Below, piece by piece: positions 25,337 through 43,941 of a stretch of DNA of 64,000 nucleotides. The stretch comes from Lethocerus indicus (Eukaryota; Arthropoda; Insecta; Hemiptera; Belostomatidae). The position numbers were made by a program, and so were the translations under genes. The notes below the pieces were generated by a model. The model searched no databases. It saw nothing but the letters and a program-made list of their open reading frames with translations, and was not told where the DNA came from. Where the stretch lies: contig JACDQD010000006.1 in the NCBI GenBank assembly GCA_019843655.1, forward strand, positions 8,486,034 to 8,550,033, written 5' to 3'. Position 1 is the stretch's first letter; each line of letters opens with the position of its first letter.

Positions 25337-28300
25337 GTGGTCGTCTCTTCTGGCCCGCTCCCTCTCGCCTATATGTACCCACGACCAAAACATGTAGAAG
25401 TTCGTCGTTGATGAAATGATAACGCGATTATTGTACATATTGTTGTCAGGACTGGGAAGATCTGGTGTTGGCAATGAGAAGCCGGGAGTCAGGAATTTTC
25501 TGCCGAGTTGATAACCGGTACCAACGGAGAAGTTGAATGACTCCGAGAAGAATCGTTTACGGTGCAATATTAAACGCTCGTAAAATTCTCGATCGAGAAT
25601 GATAATTATAAAGCGGTGGAATGGTTGGCCGGAATGGGGCCGGTAGAAAGACTGGGCTGATTAATGCCCCCTTACAGATGGGATGGCACATGCGGTAGGT
25701 TAAATAGAGTGTTGTGGTAGCCCCCGGCCCCGGCCTCGTTGAATAATTACCGCCGAACAGGAGTCACGCTGTCTGACTGCCTCATTAATCTAACTAATTT
25801 ACCCCCTCCCAGCAACGTTTCACCCTCCTGACAACAACCCTCATCCGATTGTTGGAGACCGACTGCACCCCTCCTCCAAACCGGCTATATTATGCCGGGT
25901 ACAATATGGCGACGGCTATCCGGCAGTAATTACTCTTTCATGCCCCATGCCGGAGCCCATTTGTCGTTAATTTTCTCACCATGTATGCGACGGTTCGAAA
26001 GATATTGAGTCCTACATATGTAGGCAGAGTAGTGTCACGTACCGACACGGGGGATCAATAACGATTACCCTACACATTATGTTGTGAATGAAACATCATT
26101 TATGGTTTCTGCATGAGCATTTGGATCATGCCACGACGGCATGAAGCTGCCAACAAAAATGTAGAACTATAATTTTTATATTCCATTCCATATTTCATAA
26201 ACTGTAAGGCCCTAAGAGTTAGGCCCCTGCTCTAGGAGAAAGACCCAATCTTCGAATGGCCTAGAAGGTACTCATTTCATTTAAACTGACGACTTTGCAA
26301 TTACCTCCACTTTACGACCGACTATAAATACAACTTGCCTGGCGGGCTCGAGCCCGACTGTAACCTTAGTCGGTTGATAATAGTGGATTACTGACAACAT
26401 TTAAGAACATATCGCTGACTCCTAATAATAAATAAGGTTTTACAAATCGAGACGAGCGTGCTAAAAAAACATTCTTAAGAGTCAATGGAAACTTTAGTCC
26501 TTATAGAAGGAGGGATGAAGAGCCGAAGGCGGGCTAAAAATGTACCCTTTATTTGTTTAATGTTAGGCAAGGGAGAGAGAACATTGTTGTGATGGCTCTT
26601 CCGTTAAAATAGGCGGACGTTCCTTGGGGGAGACGGACAGATCAGAGGCTCTGGCAGGTTGAGCCGCCGCTAGACGTGCTCGACCAGCCCTGTCACCGGG
26701 AAAACTATTTTCCCATTGTCTAGTAGGAAGGAAAAAATGGCCAAGAAAAAATTGCCAACAGCGTTCATAGATCTTGTTTCAAAAGTTTGTTCGAGACAAT
26801 ACGTCCATTTAGGTGAAAACACATTGGGCCCGACTATTTTCAACAATTTTGGCGGCTCGGATAGCCGAAAAATCGCCCTAAACTGTCAGTCTATTGACAT
26901 GATTTGGCTTAACCAAGGTCCGTCCGACCTCATACACTGTCCGTCCGATTTGCTTATTGACCTTAATCGCAGTATAAAGGTTACTTTTCCATTAATTAAG
27001 TTCTTTGAACGTTTCAATATATAATTGCCTACTAACTTTACTATATATAGCCGAATAGCTAGCACACAACAGTTGGTTCCGATAGGGAATTAATTTGGAC
27101 GCAATTACTACAACTTCGTATAATAATGCATTTTACACTGCTATGATATACTAAAACCATCTACGAACATTTGTTACACCGGTACTTGAAAACTGGTACA
27201 CAATGATATACAATGTATTTGTGCGGCCACAAAAGGAAGCCCTAGAAATCTCATTGTCCAGTCTTTCAACGAGCGAAGGTTGATCTCATTGGAATAAGCC
27301 CAGTTACCGGTTCTATTGGAAACCGGTCAAAATCCAATTTGTGTGAAACCGGCGACCCGGAGGTGGCTTAAAGGCGGCCGAACAGGGCGAAACCTTGCCA
27401 CCGGCCGAGTGAGCCGGTGCGTGCGCGCGTTCGCCCCGTATTTGCACGTGTATTGTTGCACGTGGGTTCTGGACGTTTTAGAACATGGGGTTGGGGGTGG
27501 GGGGGTGTAGGAGGGAGGCAATAAAAACGAGACAGAGGGGGTAAAGGGAGCCGGGCGGGGCGGCCCCTTTCATCTTCGGTGGTCCTAATACCATTAGTCC
27601 CCCAACGCCGGTACCCGAGACTGCCCAACTGACCGCCTCCGAAGCCTTTCCCACCGGCCCGGCTCCAGCACAGTTATCCTCCCTCCGCCCCGTTTAACCG
27701 ATTGTTGATATTTCACTCCTTATCTTCCGCTAAATAAAAGAAAATTAATTCCTGCGATCTTGAGTACGTGTATTAAAAATTGGACAATATTGCGGGACTC
27801 TGGGTGCGGGGTGTAGATTAACCAATTTACTACATAAATACGTGCAGAAGGAATTGATCCCGTCCACAATTAAATTTCTGTCAAATTAGGACAGCTCAAT
27901 AAAATATAAAACTAGAGTTACTTATTTTTCTTTTATTCACAGTAATGCAATTAAAAATATCGAACAGCTTACTATAATGTACCTCATTCATAGTGTGCAC
28001 TACGCCGATAGATCATCTCAGATGTCACCCAACAGTAGTATTAAATAACGTCACCTTATTTGAAAGAATTGCGGGAGAAGAGTGGTGATGTATAATCAGT
28101 AAACGGATCGTAAGTCCTATTTATGGATGCGTGGTATTACTTATGCGGCATCGGAACACCACACGCGATGTTATAACAAATTCGTGTCATGATCCATTTT
28201 CAGCTGAGATTTGGACCTGGTCGATAAAAATATGGAGGTGTATAGTTGAGTGGGAGTGGGAAGGGGGGAGGGGTTAGGAAGGCGGCACAGATGTGAGAGT

Positions 28301-28894
28301 GCCACCTGCAGAGGGGTCCGAGCCCAGGTTCAAATAGCCCGTGACCCGTGCAGACAGAAGGAGGCCGGGGCCGGGCACAGAGGGCCCGCCCGCTATGCAT
28401 GTGTCTCCCTCCGCCAACCGCACTCGGCACCGCATTCCTTCGGTTTAAAATACGAGTCGCCGCGGTCGGTGTCATTACGCCCTCGTCCCCGTAAACAGTT
28501 CCCGGCTCCGCCGCACCCTATCTCGGCCCGACACATTTGCCTACGACCCTGTCACTGTCCGCCGACAGGGGGAGCGATGGAGCGCGTCGAATAGCCCGCC
28601 CCGGGTATTGTGCGGGCGGCGATTGGGATAGTTATTTGTGACGGGGCTGTAATCTAAACTCAGATTGCTCGGGAGCAACAGTAGGAGGTTGGGAAGTCGA
28701 ATAGATTTTTTTTGTACCGCCCCTCAACACTGGAGAAGTGTTCCATAATAGTTTTGTGGAGCGAGTAAGGTGTCAGCGGAGTTTACTTCGGGCGGGTCCA
28801 ACAATGGTGCCGTGTAATTATCCCGAAGGCATCGACGGGAGAGAGCGATAGAGGAGGCCGTGGTGGGCGAGGAAAAACCCCAATCTAGAGATGA

Positions 28895-28899
<5 letters not shown>
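25333..28899. other. Gene-free region with GC-rich islands
   Basis: GC-rich patches occur at about 25640-25960, 27300-27700 and 28230-28640. A paired-domain-like word GTCACGC (25763) is followed at once by an ATTAAT-rich stretch. A Sox-type octamer lies at 26713. The 102-codon frame at 26716-27024 shows no domain and is probably chance. Confidence 0.5.

Positions 28900-28950
<51 letters not shown>
28900..28950. repeat. (GA)n microsatellite
   Basis: About 25 uninterrupted GA units with purines on the plus strand, followed by a G-rich run. Confidence 0.95.
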
Positions 28951-34558
<5,608 letters not shown>

Positions 34559-34612
<54 letters not shown>

Positions 34613-34633
34613 GGGAGGGAGAGAGAGAGAGAT
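34559..34633. repeat. (GA)n microsatellite, partly interrupted
   Basis: GA repeats of about 75 bp on the plus strand, with GGGA interruptions in the 3' third. Confidence 0.95.
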
Positions 34634-37600
34634 GGAGACTGCCAAGGGGGCCGAGAGGGACAGAGCATTCTATAGGAAGCTCGGCTATCACATCGCTCCG
34701 AGGCTGCAACGCTGGAATTAAAGGAATCGAACTTTCCACCCTCCACCAATCACAGCCACACAAAGAAGAAGCCACCAGCCACGCTCCCCCAAACCATTAT
34801 CCCTCCGTGCTCTCTGAACTGCACTCACTTCTATAATTTTATTAGAGGCCACGAAAATTTGGCTACCATTTGACGGTGAACCTTCAATAATAAATATAGA
34901 GATGCCTTCACTTTCCGAATATGCGGACTCAATAAAAACCATGTAAGTGTTCGGCGACAGTGCTGACTGTGTTCGCAAGAGTGGTGATGGGCTACTGGCC
35001 GTCAGATCGTTATAGTAATTTCTAGACTCAATATATCCGGTATAAACACGGTGTTCGACCGTAATATTTTTTCCTATATTACGTAAGAGAGGAAGCGGAA
35101 TATTGTCGGCGAGCCTGCGGATTCGTTCCCCTTTCAAAATATTATGAAAACCGAAGTGACATATCGGCGGTTGGGTACCAGTGTAGCCCAGATGGGTGGG
35201 GCCGGGCGGCCGCTTCTCTTTGTTAATTCGTCACCGGCTCTGTCATTAGTAGTATCGGTAGCGCTTTTCCTTCACCGCTGGCTGGTATTCTCTGTTTCAC
35301 AGTTAACACGGCGTGTCATAGCTGTTGATTTTAGCGAGGGCCGCCGCTGATTTATTATCGTGAAGGGGGGCGGGCGGCAGCCACAACGCGGCCGCTCTTC
35401 TTTTTCCTCTAATTGGTGAAGAGTCCTGCGGCGGGGGGGGAGCGGGGGCCCACCCACGGAATGAAGAAGGGCCAAACCGCATCATTTAGCCCATGTGTCG
35501 CCCGACTACCCGACCGAAGCCACCGGCATCGACACAACCCGCCGAAGATCGTTACACAGGTATTGCAGCGGTTACGAAAAGAGAACTTGTTTTTTGTCAA
35601 AAGCCGAAAATCCGACGACTTAAGCGGCACTTCTTCGGTGGCCCTTCAGAAACCCAGCTTTGCCCTCCAACATTCCCTTCGATGTTGCGTTCTAAGATAA
35701 AACGAATAACCCCAGATTGTAAATACGCACTACTATTTTTATAAGAAAAGGAATGGTATAATATTATATATAAATTTTATATATTTAATATCCGAGTGGG
35801 GTTCGTTATATTTGATCTTTACCGAAAGCCAAATACCAGACTACCAGTTAAATCCCGTGATTAATGGAGTCAGGTATTTAATAAATACATAAATAATATA
35901 TTTAATAAATATACGCGTATTTATACATATATATGTGTCACCGCTACTTAACGGTGGCCTAGTTTAGTTTCGGTACGCAACAGGTGTGTTAAAGGAACGT
36001 TGGAGTTTCCCTTAATATGTCTACGTGTTTATCTCCCGTGGACAGTGACCGCAGGATGTTTTATCTGACGCCATGTTATATTGTTATTTAAAGTGCGAAA
36101 TAATGACACCCACCCATATCAACAAGGAGGAATGTGGATTAGAATATGGGCTGCCGGTAGGGGACGGGGTCGTTTACCCTGGGGGTTGGGTGGAGTGTAG
36201 TGTGTGGAGGGCCCTCCTCCTATTAAGCGGGCGCTGTTGTGCGGGTGTCGCTTCGGCCAGCTAGCCATCACCATTATGTAGGGGGGACTCCATTGTCGTG
36301 GCGTGTGGAACCCGGGTACCGAACGTGTAATTGGGCGAGGGGAGCCACTGCCATTTGTTTAATATCATTGTGTCTCCCCATTGGATCCGAGCAGGAACGC
36401 CCTGGCGGCCCACAGCTGACGGGGGAGGACACAGCCGATTGAATACCCGGCCCCTCTCTCTCCCTAGCATTACAATTCACCACAAATTGCTGTCGCATCG
36501 TTCTGCTTAAAAGACGACTCCATTGTACACTCCAATTACCTTGTATCGATAATCCGTTATAAACCATTTTATATTCAATACTGATGAGTACAGTCCAATT
36601 TATCATCGTTCAAATGTATCATCATGATAGACAACATTTCTTTTTATAAATATTTGGCGTTTCCGGTGATCTTTTCACCGTGATCTTTTTCGTTTCACAA
36701 TTTCCGTACGATCCATTGAATAGAACTCTGTCGAGATCTCCGCCGGCAGTTTAATATTAAAAGCCGGGGTGGTGAGTTGGCCCTCTCCCGAGGAGCCGTG
36801 GGACCGGGCCGGCCACCAAAATAGTTGCGTCCCGTTCCGCATTATCTGCCCCATATACCACTTGTAATTCGGTCCCCCGGCATCGTGTGCACCCCCCTAC
36901 CCGACGCTAAATTTGGAGATCCGCTGATCGCCCTCCCAATAAAAATATCGCTCTTATTTCGTCCGTTGACGCCCATGTCTTAAAAAGTGAGGCGCTTACT
37001 TATCGGATAGAGTAAATAAATTGTTTATATCCGAAAACCGTTCTGAATTACATTTATCCTGTGTTGTATGATACAACAGTTTAGTGCCGCACAAGTGTTG
37101 TAAAACATTCAGATTCTAATATCAGGAAAAGTAGGGGTGAATTTTCCGGCATTACAATTTGATTTTAAACGTTCAACAATATCACTATTCGCGTTTAAAA
37201 TTTCTATTGTTAATAAGGCCCAATTGAAAAGAACGATCTTAAATTTAGTACTACAAAACTGTTACTATTCGTTGGGTAGACAAAATTAACATCGTCGTTC
37301 AAAAATATCGTTGGAAATATCGCTTCCTGTGATTTTTTCGTTTCCTTATCCCAGCCCGGTAGTAATTCAAATTGGGTAGTTTAAGTCTAATTTTAAAAAC
37401 ACATCATAAGATTCTGTCGATAAGTATATAACTGATATATGAGTGTATCATTATAAATGTTATAGTCATTTAAGAGATCAGTAAATTTTCTTAGTTTGAA
37501 AAACGTGTACCAAAGATCCCGATTTATATAAAATGAATTGCGGAAGATAAGAAATTGTATTATAACAAATAACAATATTTAATTTACACGTATTAGAACA

Positions 37601-40600
37601 TGAAAGACCTGATTATGAAGACAGCATGTAATGTTAGGTGGGGGACATTTGTGCTCGTTAAACTTCTATTAGAAGAGGCCGCAGAGTGCCTTCCGCCTAT
37701 TCCGACAGAATTCATGATAGTCAGATACTGACAAAGAGCCCTTCTCATTAATTAAACGTTTTGGCCGCTCGCTCGACTGTCGGCGTCTTCTCTTCTTGTT
37801 TCCCCGCCAAAGTGACTTCAGTCAATGCCTAGTTTTTAAATTAAACTCAACCGTAGTAGAACATAAACCGCGTTAGGTTCAGAGGCAAAGCTCCTTTCCG
37901 CTTTCGGTGCGATAGCTGGCCGGACACGAGTGGTTACAGGTATTACCGGCTCGACGTGCCAACCATCGGGTCGTTTCAGATGTAAGTGAAAATAATGTCC
38001 GGGATCAGTAAAGGTTAATACGGCCGCCGGTCCCGCCTAGTTTTTCGTTCTCCCCGATCATTTTCCTCCGGCGTTGTGAAAACTCACCGAAGCCGATTTT
38101 CCGCGTTGCGGACCCCGGACCTGGACGCCCTGCGACATCTAATGGCGGTGATATTGACACGGTCCGAAGTCGAATCAAAGATAATTGCTTTCGTTGTATA
38201 ACCAAGTTGTATTATATATGTTTTTGTTCACATCCGCAACGGGCGGAATAGACAATGCAGGCATATTTACATTCGTTTAGTGGAGGGGGGCTTATTCAAT
38301 TTTTTCCGACCTGAATTACGATCGGTGTATTCCTTTAACTTTCTACAAAGCGATACAAATTGTAATTGTATTACCCCAAGAGCTTATACAATGTGCACTA
38401 CTTTAGGCTTATGAAGTGGAATTTGGGATAAACAGAAATGAATTAGATTATTATTGCGAATCAAAGATATATTTCGGGCACAGATAAATTAATAAGATCA
38501 AAATATAATATAAGTGCGAATAAATACTAGAAAACGAACTCTAATAACAGTATACTCGCCATAACGGAGAACGACTGACATCCCCCTGATTTGCGAATGG
38601 CGAAGTTGGCGGGCGACCGAAACAGGTTTGTCCCAATACCTGCTAGTGGCTGAGGAGGTTTTAAAACCGAACGTGATTCGTATCGCGGAAAGGGGAACAC
38701 AGTTACTGAGGCGGTGGCGAAACTGGTGGGTGGACGAAGCGCACGCGACAAATGGGATGTGTACGTGACGGCCATTTTCGGAGAGTAAAAAAAAAGAAGA
38801 AAAAGAGGAAAAAACGGCCTCCGAAAAATTCTCGACGAGGCCCGAATGAAAGAGTATTTCAGCGACGATTTGACGCCGAATCGCCTTGCTTCACGACACT
38901 CGCGCCCTCTCTCTACATTAGACAATTGCTTTAATAGCGATTGGATTCCAAGAAAATGACGTATTCGGGCTGGTTCGAGGAGTAACGTCGTCTTCAGTTC
39001 AACATCAATAAACATGGTCTGCTCTCGCGATATTCAGTTTCCAACCGCCTATTTGACCCTAAACTAGATCGCCATCGTCAGTAGCCATCCGGATGGTGAG
39101 GCTGCTGTATAATGTAACGTTGGTTCTGATATAGTATCGTCTTCAATAACCTAAAATAAAATTTCTCCTTAATTATTAATATATGGAAGACACGACATAT
39201 TGCAGTCAGGAATGTTGCCTATTTAAATGAATCTTATTTTGACGTTATGATGAAACGTTTCTTGAACGGTTATCTGCAGAAACATTCTGATTGCATAATT
39301 TTCATCAATTTTGAATGAACGTCTTAAGCCGGTACTGTACGATTTTATTCACATCATCGTACATTATACTTTGATTGGTACGTTAGTTCTTCTGAATTTT
39401 AACACGGATGTAGTGCATGACTCCAGAATGTTATAAACAGGTTTTACAGCAACAGTTTCTGCAAGGTTAGAAAAAAAAAATAGTCGGCGCTCACATTACA
39501 ATACTGTACAAATAAAACATTTTTTCTGAAAATTTTAGAAAAAATCCTACGATCACTTTCCCTCAGAACGGAGTCAACAACGGCCCGGTTTTTTTCAGGG
39601 GACCATAAAATAACCGTGTTCCAGGTTCTCGTGGCTAGGGCCGTATTTAGCGCTTGCGTCATCCCGCTATCGACAATGGGCCGGTCGTTCGTAATACAAT
39701 TCCCGTGATAGGTCCTCTGTCGCCGGTCAGATAGCACCTATCTATCGGCCGGCCTGCTGAAGAAAGGCGCCGAGCCAGAAAAAAAAACTCTCCCGACGCG
39801 TTTTCAATATACATCTGTTACGCCATTTTATCAGCACCCACTCGCTCCGAAGTTTTTTTTCTGCTGCCTTAAGAATTATTTTGTGCCGCAACACGGCTGT
39901 ACGTAACAGGGGGAGGGGTGACGGCTTTCTTCCCTGGTCGGCACCCCCCAGGTCGCCATGGTAGCCGGCCCACAGCGCAGATGCAATACGCGGTCCAATG
40001 TCGACATGGAGGAATCGACACAGGCCTTTAATGGTGGTAAAGAAATACAGTCAAGGTACTACCTTGGTAATAATTGTTATTATACGCAATATTTATTAAA
40101 TTCTCTACTTCACAAATTTGAATCTATCTACGACAAAAATTAAGAAATGTATCGATAAATTAAAAAATGGCCTGACAAAACACCCAAAATAGTACGCAAT
40201 AGGCTTTCTATTATATTGGTACATAGAAATAAATTATATAACATTAAAAACAGTAGGTGTGCTGAAGATAGGTGTATAACCAACGATATTATAAGAATAT
40301 TTTAGTGGCATCGTTTTAGGTATTCGAATGAAAGTAGAAATGGTTGAAAGGTGTAATTCAAAATTATGTTCAATTACGGTGTCGCTCTAATGTAGCAGGA
40401 TCGTTATGACTTATTTACACGTCGAGCAGACGAAAGGAGAACATTTCAAGAAGAAAAACAAAAACGATGAAAACCCTCATCCGGGGAAATCCAGGTCGGC
40501 GGGCAAATTCTAGACTGAAATTACTCGGAAAACGTTCGCCGTAGGGCCGGCCTTGGTTCGGCGAACCTCGAATTTCCTTTTTATTTTTCTTTTCATCCAT

Positions 40601-43035
40601 ATCCTTAGCCCGGTAACCCAGATTCGGGCGGCGATGACCGGCCGGGCCCGGGTCGCCGCTCGTGAATCGGCGGAGTTAATACCGATTTTACGGATCGGTC
40701 ACACAGATATATCAAAAAGTTGGAGGAAGCCCGCCCAGCGGAGCCAGAGAGACACCTCATAATCGGATTCGTTATAGGCGTCACCGCGATTAAACCCACC
40801 CCGTGGACAATTAATAAAGCTACCACGCTAACCGGTCCCATTGTCTCCACACCAGGTGGATCCGCAGAAAACAAGACGGCAACAGACTTTTACACGCCCT
40901 CTTTGCGTTATGCCTTCATTAACAGCACGCGTCTCCCTATCTTTACAGTCAACACCAGACCAGCAAAGACATAAACGCCTTTTACGCGAAGAAAAAACAA
41001 AGCGTAAACCTCCGTTCTCGGATTTAACTACAGTGAAATTTTAACAACCCCAAAAGTTCATTATTACCGTAATTACAGGTAATTCTCGATAACTCTTAAT
41101 CGGCCTCTATTTAGAATAACACAGTAGATTCAAATAAAAGAGTGTTTCAAATATTCCGAAATTGCTCTGAAGAATTACTGCGGACAGAATCGCAAAAATC
41201 TCCTAATTACACTGGGAGATAACCCACGGAACATTACAAAAATTATTGGAGGTGTACAAAGACCTTCTTCCGGTACAAGACGTTGTGAGATATATCCCTA
41301 AATTTACTTCGGTCTCGACAATCGCATGAACAACTGACAAGTTGGACGGTGAGATGGATGTGATTCCAAGTGCGAAGCCGGGCCGCTAATTTTTCCGCTG
41401 CCCGAATCGCCGTATCCTGGAACGACCGAATTGTGGGACGGAAATCGAGGCACAGTTTTCCACGAAAGGGGAAAAAAATTTCCCCGATAATTTTTCGATA
41501 GTGATGTAAGCGGTATAGAGTGAGAGAGGGTATGGGAGAGGGGGCCAAGGCCTGGCGGCCAGTCTACTGTAACGATGATGGCGACCATCAAGGATATGGC
41601 CATTCATCTCCCGCTTTTTTAACCACCTTCTTTAGGGGCCCCTTGCACACTCTTCTTTAGACTTATAACCCGACCGCGTTCGAGTTCAAATGTTAATAGC
41701 CAGAAAATCCTGTATTTGACGAATACGGCGGAGGACCGTCTTGAGCAATGAAATGTTTTTGATTGAATATCATTCAGAATATGTACAACATTTTTAAATT
41801 GTTACGAATTTATAAGTCTACTAATAATTACCTATTAGATTAAGTTGAGATCAACTCTTTTAACGTTTCAGATGGTGGTATACAGGCCGTATTGGGTATT
41901 CAATTCATGCGTGCCGAGCTATGGAGCTAAATAAACCGAAACTCTAATTAAATCATATATTGGTTAATGAATTTACTGTTCGTGATATTGAATATAGCAG
42001 CAAGGCGGCGGATGAAAAAATTCGACATTTCAACCTTCAATGAGAGGTCTCCTCGGTAAGAAATAGACCGCCAACCTTGGCATAAGTGTAACAAGGCTGC
42101 TGGCCCGAATGCGGGGCGACCTAATGCGCAAGAGAAATTATACTAGCTGGCAAATATTGTCCGAATTACAACTCAACGTAAATAGGGTATTCCGCGAGTT
42201 ATGAGAGAAATCCTCCCGCCAAATAATATTACGGAGTCATTAGAAGAAACTCTGCCTTCAATGAAGGTCCCTGTAACTTTTACTCATCCCTGTGACTTGT
42301 TCTTTCCAGTAATCCCAAGGTTCCAGCTCACGACAACTGCGTACGGTACAATTACACATCAAAATATATCACTAAACAATATCCCAACAACAATACCTGA
42401 GGAGGGTCTTTCCCAGACGCCAAAGAAGTGGAAAGAATACGAAAAGAATTCGGCTTCGGATGAATCGTGGCTCCTGATGGTGGTGAACGGGACAGAAGAT
42501 ATTCGATGGATGAATTCCCGACAACCAAAATAAAACAGGTTAAACTAAGATTCCTTCGGACAAAGATTCCTGACTATGAAGGACGATACTTTTTTCATCC
42601 ATCACTGCTGTAGACTACGACTGTAGGATGGCCTATTCAAGGTGCACGACCGGGGCAAAACCATATCGGCGTTTTCCATATCGCATTTCCAATCGGACGT
42701 GTTCCCGGATCGAGGTCAGAGTGCCGTGCGTGGGACGGATTCTTCTCCGACGAGAAGTCGCCTCTTCGGTTGGACACTTCAAGGGCAAAATAAAAAGGGA
42801 AAGTGAGGCTCCTGGAAAAACGTCTCGTGAGGGGGAGGCGAGACGCACGTCTCTCCGTCTCTCTCGTCACCTTGGAGACTCCACTTTTGTCCTTTTTTTC
42901 TCCCCCGTTCTCTCGAGATTCCTTTTTTTATTTTTATTATTATATCCGTTTCTTATTTCTCTCTGCAAAAAGTGAAAAACCCGAGATCGGTCCCAGCTGT
43001 CAGCGGCGGCGGTGGCGGCCGTGGTGAAAGTGGAC

Positions 43036-43068
43036 GAGTGAGTGGGTAGAGTGAGTGGGTAGAGTGGG
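43036..43068. repeat. 13-bp tandem repeat GAGTGAGTGGGTA
   Basis: Two perfect tandem copies (43036-43048 and 43049-43061) are followed after one base by a partial copy, in a GC-rich island. Confidence 0.85.
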
Positions 43069-43892
43069 CCGGCCACTCGCACGGCGCCCTGAAAAACACG
43101 ACCGCACCGACGGACGCCTCTCCCCAATCCGGGCACGGAAGAACTGCCCGAGGAAAAGGAAAAATTGGAAAGTCGGCTCGAAAAGTGGCCAAGCCTTTTG
43201 AAGCCCATTTGAAAAGGGGGAAAAAATACCCTCGGCAACTACACAATTCCGCTTTACTTTCTCGACTCCGCAGAGAATTCGGAAGGACGGCCTCGTTTGT
43301 AGCGGAAGAATTCGATTTCCGGAACGGCGCCAATCTTCCCAGTATCCTTTCTTTCTCTGGCTGTTCGCGCAATGCACTAATATTAAAGTTTATCGGCATT
43401 GAATGATCAGAAATATATAATTTTATTTCGGCCGGTGTCATTTATCCCTGGTGTCTGTTGAGAGGAAGGTGCTTGTTACATGACCTGCGTCATTTTCAAT
43501 ATCCACAATCACTCCGTTTGTAATAGTCCTGATAAGATTACACACCTGCGTAACCACATCGCCACGAGTTGATAAATATTAGTATATCTCATGTTGCGTG
43601 CCTATACTCCATGGATCGAAGCAATCATGTCAGATCCGAATAAGACTTGGAATGGGTACCGAAGGAATTCGTCGGGTCATTATCGGCTGCCGAAACTGTT
43701 TTACCTGTAGGGACTGTATAGGGCCGGACAATTGTCTATTGACGAAGAAACGGGGTACCGCTTAATTAGAAAAGACTGGGAGGAAAAGCCGATCGGCAGG
43801 GCCCTTTGACGAGGCGACGGGTAGAAGGGCCGTCGTTACGGTCGGCGGCCACCGGAGGAATGCGACTCCTTCGACAAAAGAACAATCCAACA

Positions 43893-43941
43893 GGTAGTGT
43901 GATGGCGGTGGCGGTGGTGGTGGTGGTGGCGGTAGTGTGAT
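43893..43941. repeat. (GGT/GGC)n tract bracketed by an 11-bp direct repeat
   Basis: A GGYGGT triplet run (43904-43930) is flanked on both sides by identical GGTAGTGTGAT copies (43893-43903 and 43931-43941). This suggests slippage or a small duplication. Confidence 0.8.

Noticed and set aside
38527..39015. 162-codon minus-strand frame
   Set aside because: No domain, no splice or context support, random-looking composition.
42201..42533. 110-codon plus-strand frame with fairly balanced composition
   Set aside because: More protein-like than most, but there is no motif, no flanking exon and no family resemblance, and a frame of this length is expected by chance in 64 kb.
42953..43441. Overlapping long frames on the minus strand (up to 162 codons)
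   Set aside because: Several frames are open simultaneously in a GC-rich island; no domain is present.
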